DNA from: Trichobilharzia szidati
Lineage: Eukaryota > Platyhelminthes > Trematoda > Strigeidida > Schistosomatidae
NCBI GenBank assembly: GCA_944472155.2
Contig: OX235275.1
Span: 51,725,228-51,789,227, forward strand
Length of the DNA stretch: 64,000 nt
Direction of reading: 5' to 3'
Under the pieces are notes generated by a model. The model did no database searches. It saw only the letters and a list, made by a program, of their open reading frames with translations, and was not told the DNA's origin. Of this stretch, positions 54,785 to 64,000 are shown one piece after another. The translations under genes and the position numbers were made by a program. How positions within the stretch are numbered: the first letter of the stretch is position 1; the number at the start of each line of letters is the position of its first letter.

Positions 54785-55420
54785 ACATGCCACTTAACCA
54801 GCTTGTTAATATTCTGGTCGACAGGCACATGGACTCATGTGAAAAATGGACCAAGCCCATTTTATCTAACTCACAACAACCGTCTTCACTCACAACTCTC
54901 CCCTTGCATTTCATCAGGTAAAACCAGAAGTCTATATAGAAAACTATATGCTCGCACCAGCAAGTAAAAAAACTCAACCATACCCTACTTAGCTCGTGTT
55001 CTGTGTGATAAAGAAAGCATTAGACGTGACACCTATAATTCATTAAATAGTCAGTAGAACAACTGGACCTCGTCTTTCCAACTCACATCATCAATAGGTA
55101 CAACATTTTCTTTCTTTCCTTTCCTTTTCTCTCTCTCTCTTTTTCTGTTATGTGCTGCTTTGTTTCTTTCTCTCGCTTACGCCAGTTAATAAGACAGCTT
55201 CCACTTTTCTAACACCTTCAAACACTGTTCAGCTTTGGCTTTGCTACCGACATGCCAATGTATTGTTGTAATAATGAACTGTGGTTTCTTCAATCTGTGT
55301 AGAATTCTATTTATTGATAATGTACTAACTGGATGCAATACTGTAGTGAAAAAATTCTGAGAATTCCATTCTGTATCACATGCACTGTTTTGGAATAAAG
55401 CAAATTATTATTATTATTAC
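54785..55420 (+). mobile_element. CR1/Jockey-like LINE, short 3' copy
   Basis: Starts at MPLNQLVNILVDRHMDSCEK, equal to position 36123 of the longer copy, and matches it closely through the UTR to the ATT microsatellite (55407-55420). Frame shifts by indel near 54890. Few differences, so it is fairly young. Confidence 0.82.
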
Positions 55421-55424
55421 ATAA

Positions 55425-55910
55425 TCTTTGATTCCTTCCAATCCCATTTTATGCTTTGCCTGTCTGCTGATAAGATCCTACTGATATAAATCCGTTGACG
55501 GACATATCTGTATCCTCCACTTATCTGCAAAAGGAAACTAGACACTAGCTAGTTTCAATAGAATCATTAGTAGAAGAATTCAAATCTAGATTCGATCGAT
55601 ATTCTCACTCTAATAACCTTGTATTTAAACATTTCTTATAACTAACTATTGATCCGTTTGACCTTGTTATCACATTTTTATAAACACAGTTAAATGCTTT
55701 CATGAGAATTCATAAGATTTGAATAACTAACTCTTTCTCGCGCGTCCGTGCGCGTGTGTTGTATTAAGCAAAGCAAAGTCACTGTAATTTGTACCACGAG
55801 AGAAACAGGTGACTAGCAGAAAAATGGATGTTTCCATTGTTCACAATCATTTATTTCTGGAAAGGAGTAAAACTATATTGCAAAAATATTCATTCAGACA
55901 TCTATGAAAC
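55425..55910. other. Unassigned DNA
   Basis: Contains CGCGCGTCCGTGCGCGTGTG near 55738-55757, unusual CpG density for this AT-rich window. No gene seen. Confidence 0.45.
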
Positions 55911-55914
55911 ACAA

Positions 55915-55970
55915 AATAATCGAGCAAAGAATATTCTTTTCGATAAATTCCTCTTCCAGGCTCTACAATT
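55915..55970 (-). ncRNA. Hammerhead motif 3' of a PLE
   Basis: Minus strand: stem I GAGC/GCTC, core CTGGAAGA (one extra base), stem II GGAATTTATC region, GAAA, palindromic stem III AAGAATATTCTT, U17. Same type as 13271 and 37871; about 300 bp after the endonuclease fragment ending near 56220. Confidence 0.62.
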
Positions 55971-56219
55971 ATATATACATATGTTTACATACACAGAATA
56001 TTTTAGTACTTAATAACAATATTAGCGTTTTTTAAATAATATTGATTTGTAAAGTATTATCAATGGAATTACAGTACATTAAAGATGCTTAAATTATAAT
56101 AATAATAAAGATATAACAGCGAATAGAATATCAACTAAAATTAGGGAAATTTCACAAAAATTCAGGATTATTCAAACCTGGATGGCCAAGGTAATGATAA
56201 TGACTGAACTAACTTCTTT

Positions 56220-57030
56220 TGGGTGCATAAATTAGGCTTATTAATATGGATCCCCACAGCCTCAGCAATATGTAGAAATCAAACTCTCAAGGCGAAATTG
56301 AGATTCGTAGGTATGCGGTAAATGACCCTGAAAGCATGATTAACGTCAATCTTGTGTTCTGTCTCCACAAGATGAGCCAGAATAGCGCTGCGAATAGATT
56401 TTGTTTGTCCTTTACTTAACCAGGGAGGGTGATGTTCGGAAATTCGACGCGGAACACGCCTAATTGTACGGCCTATGCAACTAACTATCTCCACAGGAGC
56501 AGTTAAATTGGTAGATACACATACATGGAAGAGGCGAAATTAGACAGTTTATGCTTTACTGTCGAACGCAAAAGGGGAGGGGTTTTGAAGACACAGCGTA
56601 ATTCAGCAGCAGAGAATGCTCCCTTTACCGCATTTCTTAGGCGCTGTGTTGGTATTTCACTGGTGTTTTCTCCTAGGAAACGCATCTGTAAGAACAAGGC
56701 CTTTTTTGGAACTGTCGGTAACTTGAGCTGTTTTGGTTTCAGATTCATATTCTTATCAATAAACTTTTCGGGATAACCATTCTCACTTAGCAACCGTTTA
56801 ATATTGTTAAGCTCCTCGTCAAGACATTAATCCGAGCAAATCTCTCTTGCTCTGTGGACCAAGCACTTTATTAGATTGCGTTTGTATTTCAAGGGCACAA
56901 GGCTGAGAAAATGTGTGTACTGGCCCGTTGATGTAGGTTTTCTATAAACACTTCTTCTTATTGTGCCGTCCTCTTTTCTGGTCATAAGGACGTCTAAAAA
57001 TAAAATACTAGAGTCTTTCTTTCTCAATAG
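56220..57030 (-). pseudogene. PLE: RT end, thumb and GIY-YIG
   Basis: Three frames on the minus strand: FLDVLMTRKEDGTIRRSVYR with STGQYTHFLSLVPL (57027-56827); NGYPEKFIDKNMNLKPKQLK through AAELRCVFKTPP (56793-56503); SCIGRTIRRVPRRISEHHPP with HLVETEHKIDV (56494-56279). The order and residues equal those of 38281-39216. Frameshifts near 56820 and 56500. Inactive. Confidence 0.82.
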
Positions 57031-57109
57031 TAAAGTTTATTGTTTTCTAAAGGTTTCTAAAAAGCTGAACAATCAGAATAGAATAAGATTAGAATGTAGG
57101 AAAGTATCA

Positions 57110-57230
57110 TTTTGATTTTCACAGCAGCTTGTAGTGGAATGCTGGTAGCGTGTATTTCGTCCTACTCAGGACTCGTTAGCTGGATGTGCCTGTGAGAGAT
57201 AGTGTTTCATTGGGAACTAAACATGGCGTC
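57110..57230 (-). mobile_element. F1 SINE fragment with HHR remnant
   Basis: Minus strand: CATCCAG stem, core CTAACGA (G5 changed), GTCCTGAGTAGGAC, GAAA, then CGCTACCAGC where the U before C17 is changed to A. Inactive on two counts. Confidence 0.6.
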
Positions 57231-57234
57231 TATC

Positions 57235-58020
57235 ACTGTAAACGTCGATGTGCTTTATATATAAACACCCTAGCCACCAGAAGCCAAATAAAACCATGTT
57301 AAGATTGAAAACTTCCAGACTATGGATGGTACAAATTTCCGGGAATAATCTGAGCACCAAGTCAGATTGAATCTGTATAAAAATTACTTAAAATAATCCC
57401 AGTGTGTTGAAAAAATCTTGCTTAAATCTCTATGTTCCAATCAAAATACAAAAAGAATAAGAAAACTAACATATGCGATATATGTGTATATGAAGCCTCT
57501 CTTAAAATTCATGCCATTTTAATCTTCTCAAACTTCTGCAGCTCAGCTCTGTTATCGACTCATATTTAGCATGGGAGAAGTTACAGGCTGAGTGATGAGA
57601 TGGTTTTTAGTTTGCTTTTGCAGAACAAAATTTAATTCATTTCACACCTGTCCATCATAAATGAAGTGAAGAGTGGAAACTGGAAATTTTAAAAAAAGCG
57701 GGAAAGGTGGCGCATGGGAAATTCAAACAAAAAAATTTGATATTCAGGTAGTCAAGGCGAATAAACCAGTTTTTCTATAAAAGAAGATGAGGAGGTATTG
57801 ATTCTGTCTTCTTACTGAATTAACCATATTTGCATAGTAGACTTGAATCATTGAAGCGTGAACAAGTCTACAGATAAATGTAAATCCCTTCGCTGTAATA
57901 ACCTGTTTCGACGCTTTTTTCATAAACTTAGTTTGTACTGTCTCAAACAGTTGAAACAGGTTTGAAGTTTGTCTGTATAGTTGATATATATAGATATTAT
58001 TGGTTTCCGAACAGAACATG
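57235..58020. other. Unassigned AT-rich DNA
   Basis: The minus-strand frame at 57744-58037 (97 codons) has no motif that I recognise and no neighbours of use. Not called as a gene. Confidence 0.4.
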
Positions 58021-58029
58021 GGGCTTCCA

Positions 58030-59170
58030 CAGCACATCTCTACTTTGTTCTATTTTCTGCTATCCTTTCTAGCTAGCTGGCTTCACGATTACCCATATTC
58101 TGTCATCTTCTCTCACAGTCTCCTCCATGTCACTCACGAGGTGACTCCCAACTCGTCGCTACCAATTCAGGTTCCACTCGAAGGCTTGGCGCACGTTGTA
58201 ATTCAATGGCCTCTTTCAAGTGCTCCCAACCCATCTCCATTTTTCCTATATATTCTTTGAGCTATAAGTTCTTGTTCAGGTCGCTCCCAGAGTTTCATTT
58301 TTCTCATTCTCTTTGACCGGCCGTCCGATCTTCCGTAGGGAGCCAGAGAAGACAGCTGTTGATGAAAGTCTGCAGTAGGCTGTTGAAAGTGTTTTTTGTG
58401 ACGCTCCATGTTTCTGAGCCATACAGAAGAACTGACCGACTTCACATTGGTGTTGAAAATCCGAATCTTTTTCTTTATGCTGAGGACTAGTGCAGACGAT
58501 TTCTGAACTGGTTCATGTTGATGAAGGTTTGCCTTGTCCTTCTGATTCTGGCTGGTTTCGACATTATCATCCGTTCAACCTGTGGTTGAAACAGTGGTGA
58601 TTAGTATAAGCTGTTGTTGTTGGTGGTGTTGATGGTGGTGTTGGTTGGTTATCTTCATCACCCAGCAAAGCCTTCTCTATGTTCACCTGCAATCCTGTCT
58701 TCGCTGCCAGCGTCTTCTGTCAATTTGTTGGTTTCTATTAGGGTAGTTGAAGGAGGTTGCTTCTTTCAGGTTCCTCCCATTTATGCTGATTGTTGTCTGT
58801 TGGTGTTGTTGCTGTTGGCCAGAAATCTTCATCACCTCTGTCTCCACCTTCTCTATGTTCACCTGAAGTCCTAAGTATCTTCGATGCTTCTTCTGCCAAC
58901 TTCTTGCTTTTCGCTTGCATATCTCCCAGTTTGTGGGGAATCAGACATATATCATCGGCGAAGTCCAGATCATCTATTTTTTTGAGTGTCCATTTTATGC
59001 CTGTTTCCTCATTGCCCGATGTCTGTCGCATTATCCAATCTACTGCAGTCAGGAAAATCATTGGCGATAGTAGGCAGCCAGCATGTCTGACTCCCACCTT
59101 CACTTTGAAGGATTCCGTGACTTTCACGTTGTCGATTACTTGCCATGCAGCATTATTGTATAACTGTTGG
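58030..59170 (-). pseudogene. RTE (SR2-like) LINE, RT palm to 3' end
   Basis: Best RTE palm in the window: FKVKVGVRHAGCLLSPMIFL then LDFADDICLIPHKLGDMQAK (59127-58870), containing the catalytic F-A-D-D. An internal duplication follows: the VMK-to-thumb region appears twice (58590-58740 and 58740-58880). The C-terminal part runs to about 58030. Inactive because of frameshifts and truncation before the fingers. Confidence 0.82.
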
Positions 59171-59189
59171 ATGAAATGTCATGGAATCG

Positions 59190-59800
59190 TGTAAGTGCTT
59201 GGAATTCTCTGACAATTTTACCGGTAAGAGTAACAAATAAACATCAAAGTTAAATGACCTTGAACCAACCAATCAGATCGCTCAGTAATACAAATGGGTA
59301 GTTTTCATAATCGTCATTTCAACTTTGACTCCAACCCTAATCTTCATCGAAGTTTCACCCTAAGCTTAACCCCGAACGACGATGAAACTTTCAGCGGAGA
59401 TTATGAAAGCACCCATTCGTAAAGCTGAGCAATCTGATTGGTTGACTCAAGGTCATTCGACCTTGATGTCTGTTCTTTACTGGGACCCTTTTAACTTTCT
59501 CACTGGTTGATATTTCAGCAATTTACTGGTCAGATTAATGTCCATACTAGTCTACATGAATCTATATATATGAAAGAGTATATGTCGTGTTATTGTTGAT
59601 AAATAGCTAGTTTATGTTCTCGGACTCTAAGTCGAAAAAGGGTACGCCCACTTTGACTATCATGTTAACCTTAAGGTTCCACCGAATCGTCCTTACTAGT
59701 AGCAGACACGTCAGCCTTGACAGAGGATTTCCATTCAATAGAAAATTATTCTATGGAAGATTGTATAAACTGAATTTAAGCCATTTGTAGGCTTATACTT
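59190..59800. other. Unassigned DNA
   Basis: Holds an imperfect inverted repeat: TTAAATGACCTTGAACCAACCAATCAGAT (59250-59280) against ATCTGATTGGTTGACTCAAGGTCATTCGA (59433-59463), read in pieces. Possible small MITE-like element, arms about 30 bp or more, no duplication confirmed. Confidence 0.45.
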
Positions 59801-59805
59801 AAGCA

Positions 59806-60262
59806 ACTCGTAAAACATAACTAATCCTTACAAACGAAACTATAGAAAATTAATCTGATGCTCGCTAGTGACTTGCTACAGGTTGGAGCTTCCTGCAGTT
59901 CTAGTGAGAAGTCGTGATCAGTGAGATCCATCCAGATGTCACGTGTGTGTATGGATGTCCCACCAACGACAATGGTTGGGGTCGCGCTAAATCACGAATT
60001 TGTAGAAGTTAGAATTCATGAGCCATTGAGTCGGGTCCCAGTGGCTGAATGGTATACGAGTTTTCTTGCCTTGTAACCGGAAGGTCCTGGGTTCGAACCC
60101 CGTGGTGTGGGTGCGTACTGCCGATGATTCCCAAACTAGGATGAAACAGCAGCTGTCCAGTACTCCCTTCTGGTTTTCAATGGTTCTCTAACTGATATCA
60201 GTCCGTGATCAACTCGTAAAACATAACTAATCCTTACAAACCAAACTATAAAAAATTATACT
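59806..60262 (+). mobile_element. F2 SINE flanked by its own tail, about 406-bp unit
   Basis: The tail word AACTCGTAAAACATAACTAA occurs at about 59807 and 60214, consistent with head-to-tail units. Between them: body, A box TGGCTGAATGG (about 60042), B box GGTTCGAACCC (about 60090), HHR 60115-60163. Confidence 0.78.
60115..60163 (+). ncRNA. F2 hammerhead motif, near-complete core
   Basis: Stem I GTACTG/CAGTAC perfect six pairs; core CCGATGA (U4 changed to C, C3 kept); stem II three pairs; GAAA 60143-60146; stem III CAG-CAG-CTG with a three-base loop; U16.1, C17 at 60157. The U4 change and weak stem II reduce expectations. Confidence 0.65.
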
Positions 60263-60269
60263 CAATCAT

Positions 60270-60770
60270 TAAGTTTCAGTCAAACATCACCATAGTTTTT
60301 AATTACAAACTGTCTCATCTGTTTTATTATTTTTTTCTGTTATCATATCTACGTTACTATGGCATTCAAAACAAAACGAAATGAATGACAGAAAAAATAA
60401 ACTCTTTAATCTTCTCACTAATTAATCATGTTTAAATGACTGTAATTTTCAAAATAGGCGGAGGGAATGAAACAGCTAACGATCGACGTGAACAGACGAA
60501 CAAACGAATGAATGCGAAAAACTAAACATGAAACAACCAATCAGAGGATAAAAAAGGCAGAATTATCTGGAAAACATTATGTTCATAAGAAAAATATGTT
60601 TTGAGAAGAAGCCTGAGAATACTAACATAGACACCTTTCTGTGGAAGCATCGCGAAAATAACTGTCTAATTTCTTATAAGAGTGTCAGTTTGACTGTTGT
60701 CTACGGTCAGCGGGTAGAGGAAGGATTAGGGTTGGATTAAAGTCGCCTCATCCAGGAGTGCCTAAACAAG
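60270..60770. other. Unassigned AT-rich DNA
   Basis: Contains repeated ACGAACAAACGAATG-like words near 60495-60515. No gene or known repeat. Confidence 0.4.
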
Positions 60771-60774
60771 AAAT

Positions 60775-61825
60775 GCTTCTGATACATAACTGTCCCCAGA
60801 ACAGGCTGGATTCAAAAAAGGAGTTCATCCGCGGATCAAATTGCAACGCAATACATCATTATCTAACAGAACGCAGAATTTTACTCAAGTCTCTGTCTCT
60901 CTGCTTTAGCACCACGGAGTACCTTAAACCGTTGTCAGTCGTATCCCGCAGCTATACAGTGATGCTACATCACATGATTCAAAGCGAAAAACTCGGCCAT
61001 GACTTCGAAGTAAAGACAACAATAAGATAGACTGGTAGACTGGATCATGCACGAGATTGTGCCAAGCGAGAACACAGGTATACGCTGGACCGACAAAAAA
61101 TCCACGTGGAGATTTATGTCACATAATCTGGAAGACTTACAGGCGAAAACTAACAAGTTGCTAGAAGTTGCAGGCAGTGAAGGCAGGATTTCAATTGAAC
61201 CTAGAGAAGACATAGGTGGTGAAGATCCCCGACGACCAACATCAACAGGCACCGGTCAGTATCACTGGGAGAAATCTAAAAGAAGTCAAATCTGCTACTT
61301 AGCTAGGCAACCTTGTTTTAACTACAGGCGCCATCGATAAGGACGTCAACATCAACCATGATCGTAATAGCAAGGCAGACCATCGTTTATCTGAAATCAA
61401 TATGTAAATCTACTGTACTCAGCATGAGGAATAAGATTCCAATTTTCACCACTAATGTGAAGTCAGCGATATGGCGCACATATCAACAGAGACATATCCA
61501 ACAGGCTTTTGAATACTGTTATCAACAACTGTTTTCACTCGATAATGGAGATCAGATTAACCAGAGCAGATTAGCAGCAAGAAACACCAGCAATGAACAA
61601 ACCAAAATCTTATCCTCCAAAAAATATGCTGACGAAAGTGAGTGTAACGTAAATTGGAAATGACGAGTTGGTTGTCAGAGGATCACATAGAGGAGATCAT
61701 ATGAGTGATAAATGAAAGCTTATGATCATTTGTGAAGCCAGTTAAAGAGGACTACAGCGGACAGAATGGAACGGAGATGTCCTGTCGAAGTGCTATGTTC
61801 CACACAGAATCCAGGGGAATAATGT
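60775..61825 (+). pseudogene. RTE LINE, RT fingers to 3' end
   Basis: NRLDSKKEFIRGSNCNAIHH (60795-60860) matches the F-R-K-x-R-S-C-x-D-Q-I-A block. Then VPSENTGIRWTDKKSTWRFM (palm side), LEDLQAKTNKLLEVAGSEGR, RQIVYLKSICKSTVLSMRNK. Tail TGCTATGTTCCACACAGAATCC at about 61793-61815. Frame broken often. Confidence 0.75.
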
Positions 61826-61829
61826 TTAT

Positions 61830-62420
61830 TATTATTGTTGCCTTGGGTTCCTAGTGGAACATAGGGCCTGAACTGCACCGCTCCACTTGCTTCTATCTCC
61901 TGCTGTGCTTTTCACCTGCATCCATGTTAATCCATACTGCTTCAGCTCCTCTTCACATGGTCTCCTCCATGTCACCCTTCGACGTCCCACTCGCCGCTTC
62001 CCTTTCGGTTCCACTCGAGCTATGGCCTGACGCTCAATGTCGCTCAGTGGCCTCCTCAGCGAGTGTCCAATCCATCTCCACTTTCTCCTGCATATTTGTT
62101 GAGCGATTGGTTCTTGTTTTGTTTGTTCCCATAGTTTCTTGTTGGTGATTCTTTCCGACCATCTGATCTTCAGTATAGAACGAAGACAGCTGTAGATAAA
62201 GGTCTGCAACAGGCTGTTGGAAATATTCTTGGTGACCCGCCAAGTTTCTGATCCGTATAGAAGAACTGATCAGACGTGTGTATTGAAAATCTGAATTTTG
62301 TTGTTGATGCAGGATGAGTGACGAAGACTTCCAGATTGGTTTCAAGTTGATGAATGTGTTTCTCGCCTTCCCGATTCTCGATTAGAAATCCTCGTCCGTT
62401 CCTCCTGTAGTTGAGACAAA
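61830..62420 (-). pseudogene. RTE LINE C-terminal domain, well preserved
   Basis: The 125-codon frame 62209-61832 reads IAQQICRRKWRWIGHSLRRP, GKRRVGRRRVTWRRPCEEEL, and ends ALCSTRNPRQQ. This is the typical basic C-terminus of an RTE ORF2 and the best in the window; others here can be aligned to it. It faces the plus-strand copy 60775-61825 tail to tail. Confidence 0.8.
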
Positions 62421-62524
62421 CTGAATTTATTAGAGATTGCTAACGCTCTTCAGCATTTTAACAAGATATTTCATCCAAAAATGCACCTTAACCAAGAATT
62501 AGTAGCTCTAGGTTTATTACTAAT

Positions 62525-62815
62525 CCATTCTGAATTATGCTTCAGACAGTGGGAAACAAGAAGACAGGGATATCCTGGACCGACGTGAAGAACCTAGAAA
62601 ACCTGGATGATTTGTGTTTGCTGTTACACAAAATCGAAAACTTACAAGCGAAAACCGACAAACTGGTCAAAGAAGTAGCAAAGACAGGACTCCAGTTGAA
62701 CATAGACAAGACGGAGGTTATGAAAATAGCCAACCAACCAACAACAACAGCAACATCCGTTGCCAATCACAATCAACGGGAAGGATTTGAAAGACGTTAC
62801 CTCATTCACTTATCT
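62525..62815 (+). pseudogene. RTE LINE palm-thumb fragment, plus arm
   Basis: TGISWTDVKNLENLDDLCLL, then IENLQAKTDKLVKEVAKTGL and QLNIDKTEVMKIANQPTTT. F-A is lost before D-D in the palm motif. Left arm of the inverted duplication. Confidence 0.75.
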
Positions 62816-62819
62816 AGAC

Positions 62820-63290
62820 TTGACGTTTGTATTGAAAATCCGAATTTTGTTGTTGATGCTGAGTGACGAAGATTTCCAGATTAGTTTCAGGTTGATGAAT
62901 GTGTTTCTCGCCTTCCCGATTCTCGATTTGATATCCTCGTCCGTTCCTCCTGTATTTGAGAAAATTCTCCTTAGATAAGTGAATGAAGAAACCTCTTTCA
63001 GATCCCTCCCGTTGATGGTGATTTGCGCTGGATGTTGCTGCCATTGTTGTTGTTGGTTGGTTGGTTATTTTCATAACCTCCTTCTTGTCTATGTGCACCT
63101 GGAGTCCTGTCTTCTCTGGCTGATTCTTCGACGAGTTTGTCGGTTTTCGCTTGTAAATCTTCGATTTTGTGTGACATCAAACATAAATCATCCACGCGCG
63201 AAATCCAGGTCTTCTAGGTTCTTCACGTCGGTCCAGGATATCCCTGTCTTCTCGTTTCCCACTGTCTGACGCATAATCCAGAATGGAGTA
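62820..63290 (-). pseudogene. RTE LINE palm-thumb fragment, minus arm and continuation
   Basis: Minus strand: DDLCLMSHKIEDLQAKTDKL (63195-63100), HIDKKEVMKITNQPTTT, then SFIHLSKENFLKYRRNGRGY (62998-62900) and C-terminal sequence. It continues beyond the palindrome centre, so this is the parent copy and the plus arm the derived one. Confidence 0.7.
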
Positions 63291-63399
63291 ATAATACACC
63301 TAGAGCTACAAATTCTTGGTTGTGGTACATTTTTGGATGAAATATCTTGTTTCAATGCTGAAGAGCGTCAGTTATCTCTAATAAATTCAGTAAGCTCTT

Positions 63400-63765
63400 T
63401 TTAACTGCCCTAATACTAAAGAATACTCTGGCTGACTGATTGAAGGCGCTCACTTGGCTGGATAAGTATCCTTGCTGACCAACCAGATCAAGACGAGATA
63501 AATACCGAGAGCCAGACTTACTAGTTTCAAGTAGGGTTCGTCAGAGGTATGAGTGGTTCGACTCATCTTGGAGAGGTGTATCATTTGGAACCATCCAAAT
63601 TCTAGCTAGTTTTGCTACTTGTCTGCACATCATCGTGGGATTTCTCCCTTCGTGGTTGCCAGCAGATCATTTAGTTATGATATGAATGGATTGATTGTTC
63701 CTTAGGAACTGCTGTAAATTTACCTGCAAACTGTAAAACTTAAAGAATGCGACCTTAATTTGTTT
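63400..63765. other. Unassigned DNA
   Basis: 63695-63720 resembles 29410-29435. No ORF or known element. Confidence 0.4.
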
Positions 63766-63769
63766 TTCT

Positions 63770-63935
63770 CAACGAGCTCGCCTTGTTACTTGCAGTTCCT
63801 GTGTTTGTCCCCCTAGGACTGCGGTGGGGGTAAGTGCGGATGAAGTGTGCCAAATGGAGACGAAACGTATTTTCATTATTCTCTGGTTTTTCAACTGTTC
63901 TCCAACTGGTATCAGTCGGTAATCAAGCTTGAAAC
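63770..63935 (+). mobile_element. F2 SINE, diverged 3' part
   Basis: GAGCTCGCCTTGTTACTTGC (tRNA-like), GGATGAAGTGTGCC...GAGACGAAACG (HHR remnant), TTCTCCAACTGGTATCAGTC (tail). Stem I is lost. Confidence 0.5.
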
Positions 63936-64000
63936 ACTTTGAACCTAATCACTTCAAACTTGTATGGTCAGCGGAATCAAATATAGATTTGTTTTCAATA

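Larger units (their letters stand above)
62421..63400. repeat. Inverted duplication of an RTE segment, arms about 400 bp
   Basis: Left arm about 62421-62815 and right arm about 62990-63400. Flank words CTGAATTTATTAGAGAT (62421) and ATCTCTAATAAATTCAG (63374) pair, as do the RTE thumb regions (62540-62815 plus, 62995-63270 minus). The centre, 62820-62965, is a near copy of 62270-62418 in the same orientation. Confidence 0.8.

Noticed and set aside
57744..58037. 97-codon minus-strand frame as a host gene
   Set aside because: Composition is that of AT-rich random sequence; no domain or signal seen.

Overview
The window looks like transposon-dense nuclear DNA of a blood fluke (Schistosoma or a close schistosomatid). 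I base this on four things seen together: a CsRn1/Boudicca-type Ty3 element with a CHCC Gag zinc knuckle, many Penelope-like element (PLE) fragments with GIY-YIG endonuclease motifs, SR2-like RTE LINE fragments, and SMalpha-like tRNA-derived SINEs that carry hammerhead ribozyme (HHR) motifs. The DNA is AT-rich. I found no host protein-coding exon, rRNA or convincing functional tRNA gene. The species cannot be settled from sequence alone.

Layout. 0-9.5 kb: degenerate LINE pieces, HHR-SINEs and an inverted pair of PLE-type HHRs. 10-17.6 kb: PLE endonuclease ends, three of them with an HHR motif downstream. 17.6-19.0 kb: a LINE fragment and unassigned DNA. 19.03-26.54 kb: a PLE on the minus strand, split inside its GIY-YIG domain by a complete 6.3 kb Ty3/gypsy element at 19297-25601. 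That element has near-identical LTRs, intact gag and pol, a CACT target duplication and what looks like a textbook -1 frameshift signal. 26.5-34.7 kb: SINEs (one nested in another with a 12-bp target duplication), PLE and LINE fragments. 35.0-36.8 kb: a 5'-truncated CR1/Jockey-like LINE. 37.9-39.7 kb: the longest PLE, one reading frame broken by two stops, with an HHR downstream. 40-57 kb: a mosaic of LINE, PLE and SINE copies, including two adjacent minus-strand LINE ends. 58-63.4 kb: RTE LINE fragments, ending in an inverted duplication with arms of about 400 bp.

The unifying theme is self-cleaving RNA. Three different tRNA-promoter SINE families (called F1, F2 and F3 here) have the same plan: A box, B box, then within about 20-50 bp a type I HHR with a minimal stem III. 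Several occur as tandem units (345, 370 and about 406 bp between equivalent points) or as head-to-head inverted pairs. Two structurally distinct HHR types lie 3' of PLE GIY-YIG ORFs on the same strand. A fourth tRNA-derived SINE without an HHR shares its 3' tail with the RTE LINEs, which suggests RTE mobilises it. Ribozyme activity and mobilisation partners are inference. Motifs, stems, reading frames and target duplications were read directly and by eye; boundaries of degenerate repeats are good to tens of bases only.
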